From: Methyloversatilis thermotolerans
Lineage (GTDB): Bacteria; Pseudomonadota; Gammaproteobacteria; Burkholderiales; Rhodocyclaceae
Direction: 5' to 3'
Assembly (NCBI RefSeq): GCF_000372885.1
Contig: NZ_KB889967.1
Location: 1,794,655 to 1,858,654 of the forward strand
DNA length: 64,000 nucleotides
The notes below the pieces were generated by a model, which saw only the letters and a list, made by a program, of their open reading frames with translations, made no database searches and was not told where the DNA came from. Shown one piece after another: positions 53,236 to 63,006 of this stretch (within the stretch, counting starts at the first letter, position 1; every line of letters begins with the position of its first letter). A program made the translations under genes and the position numbers.

Positions 53236-53424
53236 TCAGTCCTGCCGCCTGCCCCGCACGAAGCTGAAATACCCGCACAGCGCGACCGGCACTGACAGCA
53301 GTGCCCAGGACACGGCGTCCCATGCATCATCCCCGACCAGCGCGGCGAGCAAACCGGCGAGCGTCAGCAGCGCAATGAGCAATGGCCAGCGGAATATCGC
53401 GGCCACCGACCTGACCGTCCTCAT
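53236..53424 (-). CDS. small inner-membrane protein coupled to the PepSY gene
   Basis: A 62-residue protein with two hydrophobic helices (about 10-30 and 33-52) and the tail GYFSFVRGRRQD. Its ATG overlaps the stop of the PepSY gene by four bases (ATGA), a mark of translational coupling. Small proteins of this kind are frequent third members of TonB receptor/PepSY iron-transport loci, with unknown function. Such a short gene would be missed by most length cut-offs. Confidence 0.65.
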   Translation of the reverse strand: MRTVRSVAAIFRWPLLIALLTLAGLLAALVGDDAWDAVSWALLSVPVALCGYFSFVRGRRQD

Positions 53425-54593
53425 GCCCGGCCGCCCGCAACATCGGCCACAGCGTCCGGCGCATGCTTGGGCGACCCGGCCGCGCGGTGCTTGCGCCACC
53501 ACAGCACCAGGCCGCTCCACAGCACGACGACGGTGATCAGGTCGAGCAAGGCCCACAGCACCTTGAGTGGCAGGCCGCCATAGTCGCCGAAGTGCAGAGG
53601 CTGCGACAGGAGCAGCGCGCTCACATACCATGGGCGTGGCGGCGTTTCCATCACCTGTCCGCTGGCGGGATCGACCAGCACCGCCTTCAGCAGTCTGGAC
53701 GTGAGCGGCGTATCGCCGTGCAGGAACACCGCGAAGTGGGACGGCGACGACAGCAATGTTCCGGGAAACGCGATGGTGGCCACCGCCATGCCCGGCTCGG
53801 ATCGCAGCGCCGCATTGACCATGGACTGAATTGATACCTGCCCCACGCGCGCCGACGCCAGAGGCGCGGGCGCCGCCACCTTCAGCGCGGCGATCTGCTC
53901 AGCCTGCCAGACCTTGAGTATCACATCGGCCCAGGTATTGATGACACCGGTGGCACCGATAACGAGTGCCCAGGTCAGGGTCACGATGCCCAGCATATTG
54001 TGCATGTCCAGCCACCAAAGCCTGCCGGAGCGGCGACGCCTGACCTCGCCGAAATCGAGCCTGCGCATGAAGGGGGCGTACAGCACCACCCCGGACAGAA
54101 GAGACAGCACCAGCAACAGGCCCATGAAGCCGAGGAACAGGCGCCCTGCAAGACCCGCGAACAGATCGACGTGCAGCCGGTACATCAGATGCATGAAGCC
54201 TTCGTCGAAGCGCGGCTCACCCAGCACGCTGCCATTCCGCGCATCGATCACCGAGAACCTGGCCTTCGTCTCGTCGGTATCCGGACGGGTGTCCATCTTC
54301 ACCACCCACAGGTCAGGATCGTCCTCTTCCCTGAACAGATAGAGCGGCACGAGATGCGCATGATGGCCACGCGCCGCGCGAACGATCTCGTCGGCGGGCA
54401 GATGCGGTAGATCGGCCGCCATCCGCGGCGCTTCGATGTGCTTGCCGAGCGCGTGATCGATCTCGTGATAGAACACCAGAGGCAGCCCGGTCAGGCACAG
54501 CAGCAGCATGAACAGGGTGCAGACCAGGCTCGACCACTTGTGCAGCCAGCCCCAGCGTCTCAGGGCGAGCGGGCTGGACAGAAAGGCGCTCAC
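53421..54593 (-). CDS. PepSY-associated TM-helix protein (possible ferric-siderophore reductase)
   Basis: A 390-residue inner-membrane protein with four helices: the first segment follows RRWGWLHKWSSLVC, and histidines in LHKW, HLMYRLHVDLF, MHNMLG and PLHFGDYGGLPLKVLW are the typical heme/iron-reductase set. It likely reduces iron from siderophores taken up by the divergent TonB receptor. The start is uncertain: GTG 54593 begins at the conserved N-terminus, but the frame is open to 54719. The overlapping 62-aa gene is downstream. Confidence 0.88.
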   Translation of the reverse strand: MSAFLSSPLALRRWGWLHKWSSLVCTLFMLLLCLTGLPLVFYHEIDHALGKHIEAPRMAADLPHLPADEIVRAARGHHAHLVPLYLFREEDDPDLWVVKMDTRPDTDETKARFSVIDARNGSVLGEPRFDEGFMHLMYRLHVDLFAGLAGRLFLGFMGLLLVLSLLSGVVLYAPFMRRLDFGEVRRRRSGRLWWLDMHNMLGIVTLTWALVIGATGVINTWADVILKVWQAEQIAALKVAAPAPLASARVGQVSIQSMVNAALRSEPGMAVATIAFPGTLLSSPSHFAVFLHGDTPLTSRLLKAVLVDPASGQVMETPPRPWYVSALLLSQPLHFGDYGGLPLKVLWALLDLITVVVLWSGLVLWWRKHRAAGSPKHAPDAVADVAGGRA

Positions 54594-54716
54594 GTCGGCG
54601 CCCCGACGGATGAATGGCCGCCAGGGCCGCGGAAGATGCTCACTCGGGAAGGTCCATCGAACGGTGCAACAGTGCAACGATACCGACCGTGTGAAATTGC
54701 GCAAGAGTGATATGAA

Positions 54717-54731
54717 CAAGAATGATTCGTT
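54717..54731. promoter_or_regulatory. weak Fur-box-like dyad between TonB receptor and PepSY genes
   Basis: CAAGAAT-G-ATTCGTT is an AT-rich dyad in 7-1-7 spacing with about half of the Fur consensus positions, located in the intergenic region of divergent iron-uptake genes. A TATAAC hexamer at 54752-54757 may be the -10 of the receptor gene. Confidence 0.35.
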
Positions 54732-54782
54732 ATAGCATCCCGGATCCTGTGTATAACTTTCGGCTTATCGCCGCGCTCCGTG

Positions 54783-56978
54783 ATGCTGAACAGAAAGAAC
54801 TTTCCGATTCGCCCTGCCCCGCTCGCCGTCGCACTGGCCACCCTCGTGTCGGGCTCGCCCGCACTGGCCCAGTCGGGCTCCAGCGAAACCGTGACACTTG
54901 AACCGGTCGTCGTGCAGCCGAGCGCCGACGCCTCGGCCAGCGGCCTGCCCGCGCCCTTCGCGGGCGGACAGGTCGCGCGCGGCGCACGCATCGGCGTGCT
55001 GGGCAACAAGGATCAGCTCGAAACCCCGTTCTCGGTCACCAGTTACACCAGCCAGTTGATCGAGGATCAGCAGGCGCGCGGCGTCGGCGACGTCCTGGCC
55101 AACGATCCCGCGGTGCGTATTTCGCAGGGTTTCGCCAACTATCAGGAGCTGTACATCATCCGCGGCTTCCCGCTGTACTCCGACGACATGGCCTACAACG
55201 GCCTGTATGGCGTGCTGCCGCGACAGTTCGTGGCCAGCGAATTGCTGGAGCGGGTCGAAGTGATCCGTGGTGCCAGCACCTTTCTGAATGGTGCCGCGCC
55301 GGGTGGCAGTGGAATCGGCGGTTCGATCAACCTGCTTCCCAAACGCGCGCCGCTCGAGGATATCAACCGCCTTACCGCAGGCGTCGAAAGTGGCGGCCAG
55401 ATCTACACGGCCGCGGACGTATCGCGTCGCTTCGGTCCGGAACAGCGCGCAGGTCTTCGCGTCAATGCCGCGCGCCGCAATGGTGATACCGGCGTCGACC
55501 GCGAGCACCGCGAGCTTGAAGTTCTGGCCGTGGGGCTGGATTATCGCGGCACGGACTTCCGCCTCTCGGCGGACATCGGACACCAGAGCAATCGCCTGGA
55601 ACAAGGCAGGCCGCAGCTCACACCTGGCAGCGCGCTGACGTCCATTCCGCACGCCCCGGACGCGCGGCGGAACTACTCGCAACCCTGGGTGTATTCAGAC
55701 GAAAAAACCGAGTTCGGCACGCTGCGCGGCGAATTCGACCTGGGCGCCGAAACGGTCGCATGGGCGGCGGTCGGCGCTCGTCACAGCGATGAGAAGAACT
55801 CCATCGCAGTGACGACGCTCACTTCGTCGAGTGGCGCGACGACCGCCTATCGCTTTGACAACAGCCGCAAGGACGAAGTGATCACCGGGGAGGCGGGCAT
55901 ACGCACGCGCTTCATCACCGGAGAGCTGACCCACCAGGTCGCGCTTTCGGCGTCGGCCCATCGCCTGGATTCACGGAACGCCTACGCGATGTCCAACAGC
56001 TCCACCCCCTTTGCCGGCAGCATATACAACCCCGTGGAGGTCGCCGCGCCCGGCTTCGCCTTCACCGGCAATGCCCTGGACGATCCTGCGCTGACACAGA
56101 GAACCACCTTCATCAGTCAATCGCTGTCGGATACGCTGAGCATCGCGGAAGGACGTTACCAGTTCACGCTGGGCGGCCGCATCCAGCGCATCGAGGACGA
56201 CGGATTCGACTACAACACCGGCAGCCGGAACGCGCGTTACCGCAAGGAGAATTTCTCGCCGCTGGCCGGCGTGCTGATGCGCATCACGCCCACGCTTTCG
56301 GCCTATGGCAACTATATCGAGGGGCTGATCCGGGCTCCGGCCGCACCCTTCAACGCCAGCAACATTGGCGCGATCTTCGCGCCCATCGTCGCGCGTCAGC
56401 GCGAGATCGGCCTGAAGTACGAAGACGCCGGCTTCGGCGGTACTGTCGCGCTGTTCTCGATGACCCGTCCGAACGGGGTCACCGACCCGAGTACGAATCT
56501 GTATGCGATTTCCGGCGAACAGAAGCATCGCGGCGTCGAACTGACCGTCTACGGTCAACTCACTCGCGAAGTGAGAGTGCTTGGCGGCGCGACCTGGCTG
56601 GACGCAGAACTGGACGGCACGGCCGGCGGCAGCACCGACGGCAACAATCCTGTCAGCGTACCGAAAGCGCAATACAACATCGGCGCCGAGTGGGACGTTC
56701 CCGGCGCCAGCGGATTGACGCTGACCGCGCGCGCGATACACACCGGCTCTCAGTACGCGAATGACGCCAACACGCTCAAGCTGGATTCGTGGAGTCGTTT
56801 CGACCTCGGGGCGCGCTATATCGCCCGCATCGCCGGCAAGGACGTGACCTTCCGCGGCCGCGTCGATAATGTGACGAACCGGGCATACTGGGCCTCTGCC
56901 GGCGGCTACCCCGGTTCGGCCTATCTGGTCCAGGGTCTGCCTCGTACCTGGATGCTGAGCGCCACAGTGGACTTCTGA
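54783..56978 (+). CDS. TonB-dependent siderophore receptor
   Basis: A 731-residue outer-membrane receptor: signal peptide (cleavage after SPALA), plug domain at about 80-200 (KDQLETPFSVTSYTSQLIEDQQARGVGDVLANDPAVRI, LYIIRGFPLYSDDMAYNGL, ELLERVEVIRGASTFLNGAAPGGSGIGGSINLLPKRAP), then a 22-strand barrel ending in the terminal aromatic residue (MLSATVDF). There is no N-terminal STN signalling domain. ATG 54783 or GTG 54780 may start it. The divergent PepSY protein and the weak Fur dyad support iron uptake; the siderophore is unknown. Confidence 0.95.
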   Translation: MLNRKNFPIRPAPLAVALATLVSGSPALAQSGSSETVTLEPVVVQPSADASASGLPAPFAGGQVARGARIGVLGNKDQLETPFSVTSYTSQLIEDQQARGVGDVLANDPAVRISQGFANYQELYIIRGFPLYSDDMAYNGLYGVLPRQFVASELLERVEVIRGASTFLNGAAPGGSGIGGSINLLPKRAPLEDINRLTAGVESGGQIYTAADVSRRFGPEQRAGLRVNAARRNGDTGVDREHRELEVLAVGLDYRGTDFRLSADIGHQSNRLEQGRPQLTPGSALTSIPHAPDARRNYSQPWVYSDEKTEFGTLRGEFDLGAETVAWAAVGARHSDEKNSIAVTTLTSSSGATTAYRFDNSRKDEVITGEAGIRTRFITGELTHQVALSASAHRLDSRNAYAMSNSSTPFAGSIYNPVEVAAPGFAFTGNALDDPALTQRTTFISQSLSDTLSIAEGRYQFTLGGRIQRIEDDGFDYNTGSRNARYRKENFSPLAGVLMRITPTLSAYGNYIEGLIRAPAAPFNASNIGAIFAPIVARQREIGLKYEDAGFGGTVALFSMTRPNGVTDPSTNLYAISGEQKHRGVELTVYGQLTREVRVLGGATWLDAELDGTAGGSTDGNNPVSVPKAQYNIGAEWDVPGASGLTLTARAIHTGSQYANDANTLKLDSWSRFDLGARYIARIAGKDVTFRGRVDNVTNRAYWASAGGYPGSAYLVQGLPRTWMLSATVDF

Positions 56979-57066
56979 GCGCATCCTTCCGGCCAGCGCG
57001 GCGGAAAGCGGTCCGCCGTGCTGGCCGCCTGCGGGCGATGTCCTATCCTGAAAGCTGGAAACCAGG

Positions 57067-58494
57067 ATGTTCATCGCCATGGAAGGCGTCAGCCCCTGCT
57101 GCCCCACCCGTACCGAACATGATTCGTTCGGCCCGATAGAGGTTCGGGCCGATCGGCTGTGGGGCGCGCAGACACAGCGCTCGCTGCAGCATTTCGCGAT
57201 ATCGACCGAACGCATGCCGCGCGAGCTCATTCATGCTCTGGCTGCGGTGAAACGCGCGGCGGCCCGGGTGAATGGCGATCTTGGACTGCTGCCGGAGGAC
57301 AAGACGGTGGCTCTGATCAGCGCCGCCGACGAGGTGCTGGCCGGGCTTCACGACGACCAGTTTCCGCTGTCGCTATGGCAGACCGGCTCGGGCACGCAGA
57401 CCAACATGAACATGAACGAGGTGCTGGCCAACCGCGGCTCTCAACTCATGGGAGGGGGTGTCGGCGAGGCGCGGCGACTGCATCCGAATGATGACGCGAA
57501 TCGCGGCCAGTCCTCGAACGACGTGTTTCCCGCGGCCATGCATGTGGCGGCCGCGCTTGCCGTACGCGATTCGCTGCTGCCGGCGCTCGATGCGCTGCAT
57601 GCGAGCTTGTGCGCCAGGGCAGTCGCCTTCGCCGGCATCATCAAGGTGGGGCGTACCCATCTGCAGGACGCCACACCGCTGACGCTGGGTCAGGAGTTTT
57701 CCGGCCATGCGGCGCAACTCGCGCTGGCGCGCGCGGCCATCGAAGGTGCCCGGCCCGCGGTGCATGCGCTCGCGACAGGCGGCACCGCGGTCGGTACCGG
57801 CCTGAACACCCATCCGGAGTTCGGTGCGCGCGTCGCCAAGGTTCTTGTCGACGAATTCGCCCTTCCTTTCGTGCGTGCGGACAATCTGTTCGCGGCCCTG
57901 GCGGGACACGAGGCGCTGGTCGCGCTGCATGGCGCGCTCAAGACACTGGCGGTGGCATTGACCAAGATAGCCAACGACATCCGCTGGCTCGCCTCCGGAC
58001 CCCGCTGCGGACTGGGCGAACTGGCGCTGCCGGAGAACGAACCGGGCAGTTCCATCATGCCGGGCAAGGTGAACCCCACCCAGTGCGAGGCACTGACCAT
58101 GCTGTGCGCCCAGGTCATGGGCAACGACGTGGCGATCGGCATCGGCGGGGCTTCCGGTCACTTCCAGCTGAATGTCTACAAGCCCCTGATCGCAGGTGCG
58201 GTGCTGCAGAGCATCCGCCTGCTGGCCGATGGCATGCACAGCTTCGACGTCCATTGCGTCGCTGGCATCGAGGCGCATCGCGAACGCATCGACGCGCTGA
58301 TGCAGCAGTCGCTCATGCTGGTGACCGCGCTGGTGCCGCATATCGGCTACGACCGCGCTGCAAGGATCGCGGCGCGCGCCCACCGCGAGAATCTCTCGCT
58401 GCGTGAAGCCGCACTCGCATCCGGAGAACTCGACGGCGAACAGTTCGACCGGTGGATGCAGCCGGGCAGGATGCTCGGAAACAGCGCATACTGA
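57067..58494 (+). CDS. fumC: class II fumarate hydratase
   Basis: A 475-residue FumC, the iron-sulphur-free fumarase converting fumarate and malate. Three conserved regions: [38 protein letters not shown] and the signature [16 protein letters not shown]. The start may be ATG 57067 or 57079, with AACCAGGA just upstream. It follows the TonB receptor gene on the same strand and precedes DUF2789; in Pseudomonas a fumC of this type is repressed by Fur and used when iron is scarce. The same logic would fit here by context, though no Fur box was found directly upstream. Confidence 0.96.
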   Translation: MFIAMEGVSPCCPTRTEHDSFGPIEVRADRLWGAQTQRSLQHFAISTERMPRELIHALAAVKRAAARVNGDLGLLPEDKTVALISAADEVLAGLHDDQFPLSLWQTGSGTQTNMNMNEVLANRGSQLMGGGVGEARRLHPNDDANRGQSSNDVFPAAMHVAAALAVRDSLLPALDALHASLCARAVAFAGIIKVGRTHLQDATPLTLGQEFSGHAAQLALARAAIEGARPAVHALATGGTAVGTGLNTHPEFGARVAKVLVDEFALPFVRADNLFAALAGHEALVALHGALKTLAVALTKIANDIRWLASGPRCGLGELALPENEPGSSIMPGKVNPTQCEALTMLCAQVMGNDVAIGIGGASGHFQLNVYKPLIAGAVLQSIRLLADGMHSFDVHCVAGIEAHRERIDALMQQSLMLVTALVPHIGYDRAARIAARAHRENLSLREAALASGELDGEQFDRWMQPGRMLGNSAY

Positions 58495-58563
58495 TCCTGC
58501 ATCTTTCGCCGGTGCGGACGTTTCGATGACACGATGCGCGGCCGGTGAAAAAGGGAGATCGAC

Positions 58564-58797
58564 ATGGACATCACACCGAATTCGATGGAAAACCTCTTCG
58601 ATCAACTCGGTCTGCCAAGCGATCCGCAATCGATCGAAAGCTTCATCGATCTGTTCGGCCCGCTCGACAACGGTACGCGGCTGCACGAGGCGACCTGCTG
58701 GAACCCGTCACAGGCCAGTTTTCTCCGCGACGCTTTGAATCAGGATGCCGACTGGATCGAAACGGTAGACACCCTGAACGCGCAACTGCACGCCTGA
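58564..58797 (+). CDS. DUF2789 family protein
   Basis: A 77-residue protein of the DUF2789 type: MENLFDQLGLPSDPQSIESFI, a hydrophobic middle, and CWNPSQASFLRDALNQDADWIETVDTLN, which is the family's recurring C-terminal pattern. Function is unknown. GGGAG lies five bases before the ATG. It follows fumC by 69 bases on the same strand, an arrangement known in other proteobacteria where it may be co-regulated with the iron-independent fumarase. Confidence 0.8.
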   Translation: MDITPNSMENLFDQLGLPSDPQSIESFIDLFGPLDNGTRLHEATCWNPSQASFLRDALNQDADWIETVDTLNAQLHA

Positions 58798-58989
58798 GCG
58801 GCCGGCTTCTGAGTGAGACCTGACGCGCGCGGGACTCAGCCGCTGTGCGCGGCGCGGGTAAGCGCCCCTTTCCGCGGATCCAGCGATCGCCGGATTGCAC
58901 TCGCTCTGGGGTAGCGAGGACCGAAAAACCGTGGAAAGCTCGCCGTATGCGATGAGCACCGCGCGGACCGCCGCGTCCAGCCTTCACCC

Positions 58990-59207
58990 ATGAACTTACT
59001 CCGCACCAGCCACATTCATCCGCAGCAGATTGCCGAAGTGCGCGCGAACGCCACACATGGCCGCGTCGGCATAACCGCTGCCCGGGCAAGCATGACTGCT
59101 ACGCGGCCACTGGGGACTGGACGCGCGACCTCGCAGCGGATGTGGATGCGATTGCAGCGTGGGGCGCCAGTATCGTGCCGACCGTGCCGGAACCCACCGC
59201 ACTCGAC
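58990..59207 (+). pseudogene. decayed protein-tyrosine/dual-specificity phosphatase-like gene, frameshifted and truncated
   Basis: Frame 1 from ATG 58990 reads MNLLRTSHIHPQQIAEVRANATHGRVGIT, then loses sense. At about 59076 the reading resumes one frame over as RCPGKHDCYAATGDWTRDLA, then ADVDAIAAWGASIVPTVPEP, without a start of its own. Together they match the N-terminal half of small bacterial phosphatases of this class (RVGIT-x-CPGKH-x-x-ATGDW...DLDAIAAWGA). One base seems missing between Thr and Arg codons (59076-59078), and the catalytic HCxxxxxR half never appears. The gene is therefore inactive. Confidence 0.6.
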
Positions 59208-59455
59208 ACGCGGCGGCGTGACCCGGGCAATCCGCACGCGCAGGCCCTCCTTGCGGACATGAGAGAAGACGAAATCGGGCTGGCCATCGATGTGGTGCTG
59301 CGCATTCCCGACTCCGGGATAGGCCGGGTAGTCGCGGAAAACGGAGGCAGCACCACGCGGGCGCACCGGATGCTCGCCCGCAAGGCCCATATGGCGGCCC
59401 GCCTTGATCCGCACGCATCGGGATGCGACGGCCGGCGATTCACTGTGAACAGGCC
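59208..59455. other. unassigned region between pseudogene and orphan gene
   Basis: About 250 bases with open but unrecognisable frames on both strands and no ribosome binding sites. It could be decayed coding sequence, but I see no protein motif or inverted repeat to name it. Likewise 58798-58989, before the pseudogene, holds nothing that I recognise. Confidence 0.4.
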
Positions 59456-59827
59456 CTAGCCCCGCCAGCCCACGCCCATGGCCCTGCTCAGGTGCACATA
59501 GTCATAGAGGTCGCTGAGCATGAAGTGGCGGTTCTGCACATCGCCCATGTGCGCGAGCGTCGCGGGGTCGCCGTCGACCCACTGCTGCGCGGTGCGGCGG
59601 AAGGCCTGCGGCATGGCCTGGTTGAAAGGCGATGGCGCGATCAGCAACTGGCATATCTGCTCGAACAGCAGCCTGAAACGTTCGTCTTCGGTGGCCTTGT
59701 AGGCATCACCGAAATCCCGCCCTGCTTCCGGCCCGACGTCTTCCCGCAACAAGGCATGCCAGCGCTCGAAGAGGCGCAGATAGTCGTCGGCGGTGGGACT
59801 GCGTGAGGACGGTGACCGATGGACCAT
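59456..59827 (-). CDS. hypothetical protein, 123 aa
   Basis: Not recognised. A soluble, mostly helical 123-residue product: RSPTADDYLRLFERWHALLREDVGPEAG, then DERFRLLFEQICQLLIAPSPFNQ, QAFRRTAQQWVDGD and a conserved-looking end NRHFMLSDLYDYVHLSRAMGVG. ATG 59827 lacks a clear ribosome binding site; the frame is open to 60013. It diverges from the rnf genes. Confidence 0.6.
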   Translation of the reverse strand: MVHRSPSSRSPTADDYLRLFERWHALLREDVGPEAGRDFGDAYKATEDERFRLLFEQICQLLIAPSPFNQAMPQAFRRTAQQWVDGDPATLAHMGDVQNRHFMLSDLYDYVHLSRAMGVGWRG

Positions 59828-60157
59828 GATGTCTTTGCAAATCGGCAGATGCTCGCTTCCGCCCCGGATTCCCGCTCCGTGGCCGCATGATGTCGCACGG
59901 GTGCTCTGCCGGCATTGACGGTTCCGCAGGCAGCGCGATGCCGCGATGCCGCGGATTGTACGATCGGCGAGGTCATGTGCAGCGCGTGCGCGCGATTCTC
60001 CGTGCGGCGGCAAACGCCGGGATGTTCGCGGTGCGGCGGCCGGGTTTCGGTCCGGCAGCTTGAGTGCGGCGCTGCAGTGCCGGATAATCGGCGGGTTATG
60101 CGGTGCATCCTGCGCCGCGATCTGCCCGATCTCCCGGTCGGGCCTTCAAGCCCCGTC
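59828..60157. other. intergenic region upstream of rnfA
   Basis: A 330-base gap between the divergent 123-aa gene and rnfA. It must carry the rnf promoter, but I cannot mark convincing -35 and -10 hexamers. No hairpin, operator dyad or small gene was recognised. Confidence 0.4.
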
Positions 60158-60736
60158 ATGACGAGTTATCTGTTGCTCCTGCTTGGCGCCGCGCTGGTGA
60201 ACAACGTGGTGTTCGTTCGCATCCTCGGCCTGTGCCCCTTCATGGGCGTGTCGAAGAAGCTCGAAACCGCGGTCGGCATGGGGCTGGCGACCATGTTCGT
60301 GCTCACCCTGGCCTGTGGCAGCAGCTATCTGATCGATACCTATCTGCTCAAGCCCTTCGATCTCGGCTATCTGTCCACACTGAGCTTCATCGTGGTGATC
60401 GCCGCCATCGTGCAGCTCACCGAACTGGCGATCCAGAAGACCAGCCCGCTCCTGCATCAGGTGCTGGGCATCTACCTGCCACTGATCACCACCAACTGCG
60501 CGGTGCTGGGTGTGCCGCTGATCAATGCCGCCGCACGCCACGACCTGCTGCAGTCACTTCTGTTCGGCTTCGCGTCGGCCGCCGGCTTCGTGCTCGCGCT
60601 GGTGCTTTTCGCGAGCATACGCGAGCGGCTGGACGGGGCGGACATCCCGACGCCGTTCCGCGGCACCGCCATCGCCATGATCACGGCCGGGCTCATGAGC
60701 CTGGCCTTCATGGGTTTCGCGGGGCTGGATTCATGA
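60158..60736 (+). CDS. rnfA: electron transport complex subunit RnfA/RsxA
   Basis: A 192-residue membrane subunit with six helices. The beginning [34 protein letters not shown] and the [19 protein letters not shown] segment with a conserved cysteine are diagnostic; RnfA and RnfE cysteines are thought to hold an intramembrane iron-sulphur centre. The Rnf complex moves electrons between NADH and ferredoxin across the membrane with ion transport. It overlaps rnfB by four bases. Confidence 0.97.
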   Translation: MTSYLLLLLGAALVNNVVFVRILGLCPFMGVSKKLETAVGMGLATMFVLTLACGSSYLIDTYLLKPFDLGYLSTLSFIVVIAAIVQLTELAIQKTSPLLHQVLGIYLPLITTNCAVLGVPLINAAARHDLLQSLLFGFASAAGFVLALVLFASIRERLDGADIPTPFRGTAIAMITAGLMSLAFMGFAGLDS

Positions 60737-61314
60737 CCAGCGCCCTGCTCGTGATGGTGGGTATCGCACTGGCGCTGGGCGCTGCCCTGGGCGCTGCGTC
60801 GGTGCTGTTCAGGACGCAGGGTGACCCGCTGGTCGACAAGATCGACGCCATCCTGCCACAGACCCAGTGCGGCCAATGCGGTTACCCCGGATGCAAACCC
60901 TATGCGACGGCAATCGCCGGCGGCGAAGCGGACATCAACCAGTGCCCGCCCGGCGGCGACGAAGGCGTGCGCAAGCTGGCCGACCTGCTGGGTCGCGAAT
61001 ACAAGCCGCTCAACGCCGAGCACGGTGTGGAGAAACCGAAGTCGGTGGCGGTGATCGATGAAGCCACCTGTATCGGCTGTACCTTGTGCATACAGGCCTG
61101 TCCGGTGGATGCCATCGTCGGTGCGGCCAAGCAGATGCATACCATCGTTTCCGACCTGTGCACCGGCTGCGAGCTGTGCGTCCCCCCGTGTCCGGCCGAC
61201 TGCATCGCCATGGTACCGGTGGCCGAGACCGTGGACACCTGGAAGTGGCGCTATCCGGTATTCGAATTGAGAACGGCGCACGCGCGGACGCAGTCTGCGG
61301 AGGAAGCCGCCTGA
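60733..61314 (+). CDS. rnfB: electron transport complex subunit RnfB/RsxB
   Basis: A 193-residue subunit: N-terminal membrane helix ([20 protein letters not shown]), a 4Fe-4S-binding segment [18 protein letters not shown]...NQCPPGG, then two ferredoxin motifs, [16 protein letters not shown] and [16 protein letters not shown]. It passes electrons from ferredoxin or to RnfC. ATGA overlap with rnfA and direct contact with rnfC (ATG at 61314 shares the stop) show tight coupling. Confidence 0.97.
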   Translation: MTSALLVMVGIALALGAALGAASVLFRTQGDPLVDKIDAILPQTQCGQCGYPGCKPYATAIAGGEADINQCPPGGDEGVRKLADLLGREYKPLNAEHGVEKPKSVAVIDEATCIGCTLCIQACPVDAIVGAAKQMHTIVSDLCTGCELCVPPCPADCIAMVPVAETVDTWKWRYPVFELRTAHARTQSAEEAA

Positions 61315-62975
61315 TGCTGCGCAAGCTGTTTTCCTTCAACGGCGGTGTGAAGCCGGACCCGAACAAATCGGCATCGACGCGCGAACCGATCGCCCGTCTG
61401 CCACTGCCGCCGCAACTGGTGATTCCTCTGCACCAGAACATCGGCGGCACGCCGCGTCCGCTGGTCAGGGTGGGCGAACGGGTGCGGCACGGACAGCGCA
61501 TCGGCGCAGCCGACGGGAATGTATCGAGCGCGGTGCACGCGCCGGCCTCGGGCATCGTGATGGCGGTCGAACCGCGCCTCATGCCGCATGCGTCCGGCTT
61601 GTCCGCCATGGCGGTGGTGATCGAACCGGATGGGCAGGACGAGCACGTCGAGCGCGAACCGTTCGACTGGAAGGCGGCAAGCGCGGACGAAGTGCGGGAC
61701 TACCTGCGCGACGCCGGTGTGGTCGGCCTCGGCGGCGCCGTCTTTCCCAGCCATCTCAAGCTGAGTCCGGGTCGCGCCATGGCCACCCACACGCTGGTGA
61801 TCAATGGCGCCGAATGCGAGCCCTTCATCACCTGCGACGACATGCTCATGCGCAGCGAGGCGCACGACATCCTGCACGGCGCGCAGATCATGAAACGGCT
61901 GCTCGGAGCCCGCCAGGTACTGGTCGGCATCGAGGACAACAAGCCGGAAGCCGCCGCCGCGATGCGCGCAGCCGCGGCTGCGCTGGGCGACCCGTCGATC
62001 GAGATCGTTGTCGTGCCGACACGCTATCCTGCGGGCGGCGCCAAGCAGCTCATACGCGTGCTCACCGGCATCGAGGTACCGCATGGCAGCCGCTCCACCG
62101 ATTACGGCGTGCAGTGCTTCAACGTGGCCACCGCGCTGGCGGTACTCAACGCGCTGGAGCGCGGCGAGCCGCTGGTCCGCCGCATCGTGACGGTCGCCGG
62201 CAATGTCGAGAGGCCGCGCAATTTCGACGTCGCCATCGGCACCCCCATCGGTTTCGTGTTCCAGCATGCCGGTCTGAAGCCGGATACCGACAAGCTCATC
62301 ATGGGCGGGCCCATGATGGGCATTCCTCTGCCGGACATGGATGCGCCCGTGGTGAAGGCCACCAACTGCCTGCTGGCCTCGTCGCCGGCGCTGTTCCCGC
62401 CACCGCAACCCGAACTCCCCTGCATACGCTGCGGCGAATGCGCGCGCGCCTGTCCGGCCGACCTGCAGCCGTTCGAGCTGTACTGGCATTCGCGCGCGCG
62501 CAACTTCGGCCGCGCGCAGGAATATCACCTGTTCGATTGCATAGAATGCGGTTGTTGCGCCTACGTATGTCCGTCGCACATTCCGCTGGTCGACTATTAC
62601 CGCTACGCCAAGAGCGAAATCTGGGCGCGCGAGCGCGACAAGGATGCGGCCGACTCGGCACGCGAGCGTTTCGAGTTCCGCAACTGGCGCGCCGAGCGGG
62701 AACGGGAAGAAAAAGCGGCAAAGCTTGCGGCGCGCAGCGCCGCCGCGGCAAGACCGGCCGCCGCCGCGACCGGTGCCGAAGCGGACGATCCGAAGAAGGC
62801 ACTGATCGAAGCCGCGCTTGCGCGTGCCCGCGCGCAGAAGGATGCGGCGGCCGCGCGTGCCACGGACGAGCTTGCGCCAGCCGGAGGACAGCAGGCCGGC
62901 ACGGGCGGATTGCAGCAGGCACAGGCAGGTGGCGAATTGGTCCAGGCCGCGCCCTCCGACAAACAAGTGGAATGA
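61314..62975 (+). CDS. rnfC: electron transport complex subunit RnfC/RsxC
   Basis: A 553-residue peripheral subunit with an NADH/FMN-binding domain (LHQNIGGTPRPLVRVGERVRHGQRIG, VVGLGGAVFPSHLKL, INGAECEPFITCDD) and two ferredoxin motifs, CIRCGECARACPADLQP and CIECGCCAYVCPSHIPL. The C-terminal tail from about residue 450 is a long Ala/Arg/Lys-rich helical region (AERERE, AAKLAARSAAAARPAA), common but variable in proteobacteria. Directly follows rnfB. Confidence 0.97.
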   Translation: MLRKLFSFNGGVKPDPNKSASTREPIARLPLPPQLVIPLHQNIGGTPRPLVRVGERVRHGQRIGAADGNVSSAVHAPASGIVMAVEPRLMPHASGLSAMAVVIEPDGQDEHVEREPFDWKAASADEVRDYLRDAGVVGLGGAVFPSHLKLSPGRAMATHTLVINGAECEPFITCDDMLMRSEAHDILHGAQIMKRLLGARQVLVGIEDNKPEAAAAMRAAAAALGDPSIEIVVVPTRYPAGGAKQLIRVLTGIEVPHGSRSTDYGVQCFNVATALAVLNALERGEPLVRRIVTVAGNVERPRNFDVAIGTPIGFVFQHAGLKPDTDKLIMGGPMMGIPLPDMDAPVVKATNCLLASSPALFPPPQPELPCIRCGECARACPADLQPFELYWHSRARNFGRAQEYHLFDCIECGCCAYVCPSHIPLVDYYRYAKSEIWARERDKDAADSARERFEFRNWRAEREREEKAAKLAARSAAAARPAAAATGAEADDPKKALIEAALARARAQKDAAAARATDELAPAGGQQAGTGGLQQAQAGGELVQAAPSDKQVE

Positions 62976-63006
62976 ACCGGCCGGCACGCCCGGTCTGGCA
63001 TCGACG

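Noticed and set aside
59142-59459. 105-codon frame as a gene of its own
   Set aside because: It is the continuation of the shifted phosphatase frame, without a ribosome binding site; its later part matches nothing that I know.
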